From Prevotellaceae bacterium (lineage in GTDB: Bacteria > Bacteroidota > Bacteroidia > Bacteroidales > Bacteroidaceae), in the NCBI GenBank assembly GCA_003150315.1, contig QAML01000100.1:1-40824 (forward strand): DNA of 40,824 nt, written 5' to 3'. Numbering within the stretch: the stretch's first letter is position 1; every line of letters begins with the position of its first letter. Both the position numbers and the translations under genes were made by a program. A model generated the notes under the pieces. The model had not been told where the DNA came from. It saw nothing but the letters and a program-made list of their open reading frames with translations, and made no database searches. Below, in pieces: positions 34,807 through 40,824 of the stretch.

Positions 34807-34838
34807 CAAAAATAGTAATTTTGCACCTCAAAACCAAA
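34807..34838 (-). promoter_or_regulatory. Full Bacteroidetes promoter for the GH110-like gene
   Basis: On the minus strand, TTTG (34838-34835), 20 bases, then TATTTTTG (34814-34807), with the ATG 40 bases on. Confidence 0.65.
34816..34823 (+). promoter_or_regulatory. Bacteroidetes-type -7 box for the EamA gene
   Basis: TAATTTTG lies 24 bases before the ATG at 34848. It is one base away from the opposing -7 box and lies inside that promoter's spacer. Confidence 0.6.
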
Positions 34839-34847
34839 TGTAATACA

Positions 34848-35789
34848 ATGGACTTTAATTTGAAAGGACACGCCGCCATGTTCGGCGCAAATACTATGTG
34901 GGGATTAATGTCTCCTGTCTCTAAAATTATCATGGCAAGCGGTGCCGTAACTCCGTGGGTTGTTACCGACATGCGCATAGGCGGTGCCATGCTGTTGTTT
35001 TGGGTTGTTTCGTTTTTCCAAAAGCCCGAACACGTGGACCACAAGGACATGATAACGCTCTTTTTTGCTTCGCTTTTTGCCATAGTACTCAATCAGGGCA
35101 GCTTTATTTTCGGCGTGAGTCTCACATCGCCCGGCGAGGCTTCGATAATAACCACGAGCATGCCGTTGTGGGCAATGGTGCTTGCGGCATTCATTCTCAA
35201 AGAACCCATAACGGGCAAGAAAGTGCTCGGTATAGCTTTTGGTGCGGGTGGGGCACTGATGCTGATTCTAGGCAGTGCTCAGGGCGCAAACGTTTCGGCT
35301 TCGGGTGCGGCACATTCCCGTTGGGGAGATTTGCTCGTGCTGTTTGCCCAGCTTAGCTATGCCTTTTACATAGTGCGGTTCAAGGATTTTGTAAACAAAT
35401 ATTCATTGGTAACAATAATGAAATGGATGTTCACCTACGCATTTATATGTACTCTGCCGTTTTCAACCAATGACCTCATGAACACCCGGTGGAGCAGTCT
35501 CCCTGCAGCCGATGTGGCGGGACTGGCATACGTTGTGGTGTGTGGCACATTCCTTTGCTACATGCTCGTAGTGGTTGGGCAGAAAACTCTTCGCCCCACC
35601 GTGGCGGGAATGTACAATTACGTCCAACCCGTAGTGGCTTGTGTGGTTGCCGTGTGCTGGAACATGGATTCCTTCAATCTCACAAAAGTCATTGCCGTTG
35701 TGCTCATCTTTGGCGGCGTGTATCTCGTAACCATAAGCAGAAGCCGCAAGGACATGGAGATAATGCAAAGCAAACAAACCGCAAAATAA
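34848..35789 (+). CDS. EamA/DMT-family transporter
   Basis: Inner-membrane protein of 313 residues starting MDFNLKGHAAMFGANTMWGL, with ten hydrophobic segments forming two EamA repeats (first about 10-140, second about 160-300). SLTSPGEASIITTSMPLWAMV and the second-repeat CGTFLCYMLVVVGQKTLRPT match the family's paired signature. Probable export of a metabolite; the substrate is unknown. The ATG is set by the TAATTTTG box upstream. Monocistronic. Confidence 0.9.
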   Translation: MDFNLKGHAAMFGANTMWGLMSPVSKIIMASGAVTPWVVTDMRIGGAMLLFWVVSFFQKPEHVDHKDMITLFFASLFAIVLNQGSFIFGVSLTSPGEASIITTSMPLWAMVLAAFILKEPITGKKVLGIAFGAGGALMLILGSAQGANVSASGAAHSRWGDLLVLFAQLSYAFYIVRFKDFVNKYSLVTIMKWMFTYAFICTLPFSTNDLMNTRWSSLPAADVAGLAYVVVCGTFLCYMLVVVGQKTLRPTVAGMYNYVQPVVACVVAVCWNMDSFNLTKVIAVVLIFGGVYLVTISRSRKDMEIMQSKQTAK

Positions 35790-35901
35790 AAGCCGGAGGA
35801 ACAGTCGGAATTTCCCGCAAAAAGCATCAGAAAAAAAACGCAGCCGCATTGCAAATAGCGAACGCCGGATGGGATGTTTTTTCATTTTGTGCCTATGCTC
35901 C

Positions 35902-36076
35902 AAAAAACACAAGGCATGTGCGAAAAAACATAAGGCATATATTTTAAAATACAAGGCACTTATTTTAAAATAAGTGCCTTGTATTTTTTAACGTGTCAAG
36001 TATCTGAACAACAACAACTTATAAAAGAGGTAAGAAAAAGCTGTATCTGTCGTATTATCAGTGTTTTACGGAAAAT
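35902..36076 (+). repeat. Dispersed modular palindromic element, copy 8
   Basis: Half-sites ACAAGGCAT, ATAAGGCAT, ACAAGGCAC and GTGCCTTGT (left, left, left, right). Bases 35923-36052 are identical to 38395-38524 of copy 9, and the match continues to 36076 with two mismatches. Confidence 0.95.
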
Positions 36077-36219
36077 CTCTGGATTTTCCGTTTTTTCATG
36101 CCGGGGCTTCGTGTTTACGGCGAGCATTCCGGCGTTTCCTGTAAAGAAAAGTCCGCGCACCGCAACCCTTGAAAACTGCCCGACGACCTATGCCCGCAAT
36201 TTTTTTTATATTAATTGCT
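36077..36219. other. Intergenic stretch without recognised features
   Basis: Unique sequence between repeat copy 8 and the GH127 promoter. A short inverted pair, GGATTTTCCG with CGGAAAAT, adjoins the repeat end. Confidence 0.35.
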
Positions 36220-36227
36220 TATATTTG
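36220..36227 (+). promoter_or_regulatory. Bacteroidetes-type -7 box for the GH127 gene
   Basis: TATATTTG lies 27 bases before the ATG. Confidence 0.6.
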
Positions 36228-36254
36228 CAGGCGTAAAAGTTTTTTAAGCATACC

Positions 36255-38222
36255 ATGAAACTGAATACCAAAATAGCATGCGGCACACTGTGTGTGCTCA
36301 TTTTCGGCGGCGCATACCAACACGGAGCGGCGCAAAACAATCTGCTTTTTTCACAATCCAAGGTCTATGCTGCCGCAAACAAGGAAAACCCGCAGCAGAC
36401 CAGGGCGTATATAGCTCAAACCTATTCGCAGCGCGACAAGCTCGCACCCCTTGCGCCCGGAAGTCTGAAACTCACGGGATATTTCGAGAACGACATTCAA
36501 AACAGCCTTACCCATTGGAACAAAGGCGTGTTGCCTTATGCCAGGATTGCCGATTTCTTCCGAAACGGACGTGCGCAGTTTGCACTCGGTGAGATGTGGG
36601 GCAAAGCGGTTCTGAGTGGTGCAATGCTGTATCGCTATACCCACGACCCGGAACTGAAAACCATTTTGCAAGCCACCGTAAAGGACATACTGACCACCGT
36701 GCGCGAAAACGGAAGTATATCGTGTGTGCCCGTGAGCGAGCAACCCGACGGAAAGGGAGGTGACCTGTGGGAACGCAAATACGTATTGCTTGCGCTCACA
36801 ACCTATTACACCTATGTTGAAGCCGCTCCCGAAGTGCTGAAAGCCATGATTGGAGAAGCCAACAGCATTTTGGACCAGATAGGAGACGCACCCAAACACG
36901 ATATAATAGAACAAGGGTGGAGCTGGAACGGAATAGAGTCGTCGTCGGTGCTCGAACCGATCATGCGATTATACGAAATAACCGGCGACAAACGCTATCT
37001 TGATTTCTCCAAATACGTCATAGACAGAGGCGGATGCCGCAATGCCAACATCTTTACCCAGGCTCTTCAAAATGTCCCGCCCCACGAAATGGCGAGCGGC
37101 TATCCAAAAGCCTACGAAATGAACTCCGTGTTTAACGGACTTGTTGAATATTACAGGATGACGGGCGAAGAAAAGTGGAAAACCTGTTTCGAAAACTATT
37201 TTTGCAATATAAAACAAAACGAAATAACCATTGTGGGAAACGGAGGGGCTGACGAACCTTACTATCCCCAGTGGGCGGGCGAGGCATGGGACAACACTGC
37301 CAAGGAACAGGCTAACCCGAAAATAAAACGCATGATGGAAACGTGCATAGGCGTTTCGTGGATGAAATTCTGCACTTACGTTCTGCGCACAACAGCCGAT
37401 GTTTCTGCGGCAGACTATATTGAAAAATACATTTACAATGGTCTTCTCGGCGCAATGAAACCCGGCGGCGACGGATTCAGTTATGTGAACCTCTTGAACG
37501 GAGACAAAGTAACAAACCATGGATGGGGATGGGATTTCGACGGACTTCCCGTTACATGTTGCAATCTTAACGGTCCCACCGGGCTTGCTTATATCCCCTA
37601 CATGGCTGTGATGCAAAGCGGTAACGGACCTGTGGTGAATCTTTACAATTCTTTCACCGCAAAAGCCCTTACCGCCAAGAAACGCAACGTGGAAATGGTT
37701 TTGAAAACCGAGTTTCCGCGCAGCAACAAAGCCGAATTGGAGCTTACAAAACTAAAATCCGAAAAATTCTCTCTGACATTGCGCATACCGTCATGGAGCA
37801 AAAACACAAAGGTAAGCGTTAACGGCGAACCGGTGAAGGATGTGGTGGCCGGCAAATACCTCACGCTGGAACGCAAATGGAACAAGGGCGACAAGATAAG
37901 CATAACGTTCGACATGAAATGCCGCGTTATCGATGCGCCAATAGGTTCGAATCCCGAATCGGCAAACTTCCAAGCCGTGGAATACGGTCCGATAGTTTTG
38001 GCAAGAGACGAAAACACCGACGCAAACTATAACGCGCCTGTTAAGTTCGTTACCGATGATGCCGGAACAATGAACATCACGCCTGTAAAGCCTCTGCTCG
38101 CCGACACACGCATGGAATTTGAAGTGCCAACCGCAAACGGGAAGATAAGAATGAGTGATTATTCGTCGGTGAACTGTTGGCAGGGCAAAAAAATCTGTAC
38201 CTGGATACCGCGAGTGAGATAA
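36255..38222 (+). CDS. GH127-family glycosidase, probable beta-L-arabinofuranosidase (DUF1680)
   Basis: Protein of 655 residues with a signal peptide (MKLNTKIACGTLCVLIFGGA, cleavage near GAAQ). A catalytic (alpha/alpha)6 barrel spans roughly 60-450, with beta-sandwich domains after it. The zinc/cysteine site of GH127 is visible as E362-x-C364 in METCIGVSW and adjacent C435-C436 in LPVTCCNLNG, one of the cysteines being the family nucleophile. TGYFENDIQNSLTHWNKG and EQGWSWNGIESSSVLEP are also consistent. Relatives in GH146 and other DUF1680 clades share this site, so the exact linkage is uncertain. It is flanked by near-identical repeats. Confidence 0.88.
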   Translation: MKLNTKIACGTLCVLIFGGAYQHGAAQNNLLFSQSKVYAAANKENPQQTRAYIAQTYSQRDKLAPLAPGSLKLTGYFENDIQNSLTHWNKGVLPYARIADFFRNGRAQFALGEMWGKAVLSGAMLYRYTHDPELKTILQATVKDILTTVRENGSISCVPVSEQPDGKGGDLWERKYVLLALTTYYTYVEAAPEVLKAMIGEANSILDQIGDAPKHDIIEQGWSWNGIESSSVLEPIMRLYEITGDKRYLDFSKYVIDRGGCRNANIFTQALQNVPPHEMASGYPKAYEMNSVFNGLVEYYRMTGEEKWKTCFENYFCNIKQNEITIVGNGGADEPYYPQWAGEAWDNTAKEQANPKIKRMMETCIGVSWMKFCTYVLRTTADVSAADYIEKYIYNGLLGAMKPGGDGFSYVNLLNGDKVTNHGWGWDFDGLPVTCCNLNGPTGLAYIPYMAVMQSGNGPVVNLYNSFTAKALTAKKRNVEMVLKTEFPRSNKAELELTKLKSEKFSLTLRIPSWSKNTKVSVNGEPVKDVVAGKYLTLERKWNKGDKISITFDMKCRVIDAPIGSNPESANFQAVEYGPIVLARDENTDANYNAPVKFVTDDAGTMNITPVKPLLADTRMEFEVPTANGKIRMSDYSSVNCWQGKKICTWIPRVR

Positions 38223-38287
38223 TATCCGCCCCGAAAACCGAATGCTCAAAAATCAAAGACGGTTTCGCAAAGTCGCAAAAGTTCTTT

Positions 38288-38363
38288 TTTTATCCAATAA
38301 GTGCTTTGTACTGGATAAAATAGTATGCTTTTTATCCAGTACAGTGGATAAAATGGATAAAAA
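38288..38363. repeat. Cluster of five GGATAAAA/TTTTATCC octamers with a hairpin
   Basis: TTTTATCC at 38288 and 38330; GGATAAAA at 38313, 38346 and 38355. Bases 38308-38320 and 38330-38342 form a perfect 13-bp inverted repeat (GTACTGGATAAAA). It lies between the GH127 stop and repeat copy 9. Operator cluster or 3'-end structure are both possible. Confidence 0.75.
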
Positions 38364-38372
38364 TGGAAGTGC

Positions 38373-38548
38373 GAAAAAACACATGGCTTATCGCAAAAAA
38401 CATAAGGCATATATTTTAAAATACAAGGCACTTATTTTAAAATAAGTGCCTTGTATTTTTTAACGTGTCAAGTATCTGAACAACAACAACTTATAAAAGA
38501 GGTAAGAAAAAGCTGTATCTGTCGGATTATCAGCGTTTTACGGAAAAT
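38373..38548 (+). repeat. Dispersed modular palindromic element, copy 9
   Basis: Half-sites ATGGCTTAT, ATAAGGCAT, ACAAGGCAC and GTGCCTTGT (right, left, left, right). Nearly identical to copy 8 from the second half-site onward, in the same orientation. Confidence 0.95.
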
Positions 38549-38612
38549 GCCGGGCTTGGGCTTCGGACAATGCGGCTTTTGGCTTTACGCCTTTCTGGAT
38601 TGCGGTGCTTTT

Positions 38613-39800
38613 TCAGACTTTTTTGATTTCTTCTCCGAGTTTCAAGCCGAGTTGAATGCACTTTTCGGCTGTTTCGTTTGAGAATCCCTGTTTCAGTTCA
38701 ACCGATGCCGAGGGAACGGTGAAGTTCATTTTTTCGGCAAATTCGGATATGGTTTTCACTGCCTTGCCCGACCATGTGAACGAACCGAATGCGCCGAACA
38801 CGCGGTTCTTTACGCCGCGCAGCGAAATGGCTTTGAGCAATGCCACGACCGCCGGGTTTGTTGAGCCGTTGTATGTAGTTGCGCCCACGGCGAGACCTTT
38901 ATATGTGAATATGCTTTCAAGAATGTAGGACAGGGGAGTGCGTGCCGCGTCAAACACGTTTATGTTTTTTATTCCGGCTTTTGCGGCTCCCGCTGCCACG
39001 CTTTCGGCCATGCGGCGAGTGTTGCCGTACATGGAAGCATAGACAACTGTAATGCCTTCTGCGGCTTCGTAGCGACTCATGCGGTCGTATTCCGCCACAA
39101 CGCGCTCTATGTTTTCCGTCCATACCGGTCCGTGGGTGGAACATACCATCTTGAGGTCAACGGAAGCTAATTTTTTGAGTGCACCCTGCACAGGCGCGCC
39201 GTATTTTCCCACTATGTTGGAATAATATCTGCGCATTTCGGGAAAGTATGGCTCAACGTTCATGTAGCAATCTAATACCGCGCCGTTAAGTGCGCCGAAA
39301 CATCCGAAAGCATCGCCCGAAAACAGTGTGGAAGTGGTTTTGTCGTATGTTACCATTGTTTCGGGCCAGTGAACCATGGGTATGAGACTGAACACAAGCT
39401 CGTGTTTTCCGAGCGAGAGGGTTGTGCCGTCTGCCACGACCACATCGTCGGGGCGCGAAACGCCGTAGTATCCTCCCACCATCTCAAGTGTTTTCTTGTT
39501 TCCCACTATTTTTGCGTCGGGATAGAATTGTCTGAACAACTGCAATGCTCCCGAATGGTCGGGTTCCATGTGATTGACGATGATATAGTCAATCTTGCGG
39601 TCGGCTATTACCTCTCGGATGTTTTGAAGATACTCTTCAAAGAAATCCTGTCCCACACAGTCAACCACTGCCACCTTTTCGTCATCGATGAGATAGGAAT
39701 TGTAGCTCACACCTTTGGGCAGAGGCCACATGGATTCGAAAAGATGTGTGGTACGGTCGTTTACGCCTATATAATAGATATTGTCGTTGAGTTTTTGCAT
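38613..39800 (-). CDS. Flavodiiron protein (FprA-type oxygen/NO reductase)
   Basis: Protein of 395 residues. The metallo-beta-lactamase-like half has the full diiron ligand set: H77, E79 and D81 in VNHMEPDHSG, H144 (PMVHWPE), D163 (SGDAFG) and H223 (STHGPV). The flavodoxin half starts near 250, with the FMN phosphate loop ASMYGNT at 255-261. It reduces O2 to water, or NO to N2O, as protection in anaerobes. No rubredoxin domain is fused, so electrons must come from a separate carrier. It starts 12 bases after purN and is probably in the same transcript. Confidence 0.95.
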   Translation of the reverse strand: MQKLNDNIYYIGVNDRTTHLFESMWPLPKGVSYNSYLIDDEKVAVVDCVGQDFFEEYLQNIREVIADRKIDYIIVNHMEPDHSGALQLFRQFYPDAKIVGNKKTLEMVGGYYGVSRPDDVVVADGTTLSLGKHELVFSLIPMVHWPETMVTYDKTTSTLFSGDAFGCFGALNGAVLDCYMNVEPYFPEMRRYYSNIVGKYGAPVQGALKKLASVDLKMVCSTHGPVWTENIERVVAEYDRMSRYEAAEGITVVYASMYGNTRRMAESVAAGAAKAGIKNINVFDAARTPLSYILESIFTYKGLAVGATTYNGSTNPAVVALLKAISLRGVKNRVFGAFGSFTWSGKAVKTISEFAEKMNFTVPSASVELKQGFSNETAEKCIQLGLKLGEEIKKV

Positions 39801-39812
39801 GACCTGTATGCT

Positions 39813-40403
39813 TTAGTGTTTGAATTTGTAGTCGTAAGCTCCGTTGCAGAGTCTTTCAATTACCTCGGGAAAGAAAGCATATTCGAGTTTGTGCACACGT
39901 GCTGCGAGAGTTTCGGGAGTATCATCGCGTTCCACATTGCATTTTGCCTGAAAAAGCGTAACGCCTTGGTCAAGATTATTGTCGCATACGTGTATTGTGA
40001 TTCCTGTTTCGCTTTCGCCGCATTTCAGTACGTCTTCGTGCACATGAAGTCCGTGCATTCCTTTGCCGCCATGCTTGGGCAGGAGCGAGGGATGGATGTT
40101 GACAACGCGGTTGGGGAATGCTTCGAGCAGATAATCGGGAACGAGCAAAAGAAATCCCGAAAGCACAATGGCATCTGTGTTGTAGCCCTTGAGCAAATTG
40201 AGTACATAGTCCTTTTCTCCGAAACGGCTTTTGGGAACATACTCCGTGGGCACGCCGTGTCGCTCGGCGCGTGCGCGTACTCCGGCTTCTTTTCTATTGT
40301 AAACCACAACGCCTACATTTACATCGTTGCGGGTTGAAAAATATTCTATCAGGTTTTCTGCATTCGTTCCTTCGCCTGAAGCGAAAATGGCTATTGTCTT
40401 CAT
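39813..40403 (-). CDS. purN: Phosphoribosylglycinamide formyltransferase
   Basis: Transfers a formyl group from 10-formyl-tetrahydrofolate to GAR in purine synthesis; 196 residues. Catalytic residues are N102 and H104 in VVNIHPSLLP and D145 in DNNLDQGVTLF. The N-terminal FASGEGTNAENLIEYF is the phosphate-binding loop. A complete, normal-length enzyme led by a TAAATTTG box. Pairing with the flavodiiron gene is probably only transcriptional. Confidence 0.96.
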   Translation of the reverse strand: MKTIAIFASGEGTNAENLIEYFSTRNDVNVGVVVYNRKEAGVRARAERHGVPTEYVPKSRFGEKDYVLNLLKGYNTDAIVLSGFLLLVPDYLLEAFPNRVVNIHPSLLPKHGGKGMHGLHVHEDVLKCGESETGITIHVCDNNLDQGVTLFQAKCNVERDDTPETLAARVHKLEYAFFPEVIERLCNGAYDYKFKH

Positions 40404-40435
40404 CCGTCTTTTATTTTATACACTTATTCTCAATA

Positions 40436-40443
40436 CAAATTTA
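40436..40443 (-). promoter_or_regulatory. Bacteroidetes-type -7 box for purN
   Basis: The minus strand reads TAAATTTG, 32 bases before the purN ATG. Confidence 0.6.
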
Positions 40444-40684
40444 CGAATTATTATTGTTCGGATGTCGTTTCCGACATGGCATATATTGATAATGCGACAA
40501 AATGTTAGTGGCAAACGTTGTGCGGCGGAGCAGGTGCGGACATGGTTTGCTATCTGCGGATTTCTTTACCGATTGTCTGCGACGGTTTTGCTGGCATGAT
40601 GCTTGCGGCGCGAACGGGAAGCGAAGTTTGGGTGGGGGCTGTGCTTTTTGTGCTTCGGTAGGCGGTTTTCAGACGGAAAACAAT
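40444..40684. other. Intergenic stretch without recognised features
   Basis: Unique, rather GC-rich sequence between the purN promoter and repeat copy 10. I see no gene, RNA or inverted repeat of note. Confidence 0.35.
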
Positions 40685-40824
40685 GTCGATTTTGGGGCGT
40701 TTGTAAGTTACTGTGTTTCAGGTGTCCCGAAAGACGAAAAATACAAGGCACTTATTTTAAAATAAGTGCCTTGTATTTTAAAATATATGGCTTGTATTTT
40801 TTACAACATGCCTTGTGTTTTTTT
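40685..40824 (-). repeat. Dispersed modular palindromic element, copy 10 (reaches window end)
   Basis: Read on minus, half-sites ACAAGGCAT, ACAAGCCAT, ACAAGGCAC and GTGCCTTGT (left, left, left, right). The tail on the left contains GTCGATTTTGGGGC and TTTGTAAGTT, the reverse complement of the copy 4 tail. Confidence 0.93.

Noticed and set aside
39369..40337. Long plus-strand open frame of 322 codons
   Set aside because: It runs antisense across the flavodiiron and purN genes, which have full motif sets on the minus strand; the plus translation shows no family motif.
1..40824. CRISPR array
   Set aside because: The repeats are dispersed kilobases apart, internally modular, and have no regular unique spacers or cas genes.

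Overview
The window reads as chromosomal DNA of a Bacteroidales bacterium, most likely Prevotellaceae. The signs are Bacteroidetes-type promoters (TAnnTTTG about 23-41 bases before many start codons, sometimes with TTTG 19-20 bases further upstream), no Shine-Dalgarno sequences, two BspA-like leucine-rich-repeat surface proteins, a PyrB/PyrI pair, a DUF4890-like periplasmic protein and a Nif3/zinc-ribbon pair. I see no tRNA, rRNA, transposase, phage gene or CRISPR array.

Layout. 0.2-5.2 kb is a folate and one-carbon block: pabB-pabC face a leftward group (membrane protein, thyA, folA, rsmF-like methyltransferase). 5.3-9.7 kb holds a secreted protein of unknown function, a lone rfbB and a large BspA-like protein. 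10.4-17.8 kb holds a beta-helix glycosidase, trmD, a DUF486 membrane protein, two tandem GH43 enzymes (one out of frame at an A11 tract), a second BspA-like protein and dapA. 17.9-22.2 kb holds guaD, a truncated ECF sigma factor with a membrane-protein remnant, glyA and pyrI/pyrB. 22.8-28 kb holds a DUF4890-like protein, nif3 and its zinc-ribbon partner, and a MATE / cytidylate-kinase-like / phosphoesterase operon. 28.7-35.8 kb holds a DUF3737 beta-helix protein coupled to a MalY/PatB-type C-S lyase, a large lipoprotein, a GH110-like beta-helix enzyme and an EamA transporter. 36.2-40.4 kb holds a GH127 enzyme, a flavodiiron protein and purN.

The most striking feature is not a gene. Ten copies of a modular palindromic element, about 115-175 bp where complete, sit in intergenic gaps at roughly 1, 6.3, 10.1, 19.2, 22.4, 25.3, 28.3, 35.9, 38.4 and 40.7 kb. 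Each has four 9-bp half-sites (consensus RTGSCTTRT or its complement) joined by TATTTTAAAATA linkers. Same-direction half-sites repeat every 21 bp, about two helical turns. A conserved non-palindromic tail containing AACTTAYAAA follows on one side. The orientations of half-sites 1 and 3 differ between copies while 2 and 4 stay fixed. Two copies are nearly identical over 154 bp and flank the GH127 gene as direct repeats. The first and last copies run off the window ends.

Functionally the window mixes housekeeping (folate, pyrimidine, purine, lysine, serine/glycine and RNA modification) with scattered secreted glycosidases suited to arabinose- and galactose-containing plant or host glycans. No SusC/SusD pair or dedicated regulator accompanies them.
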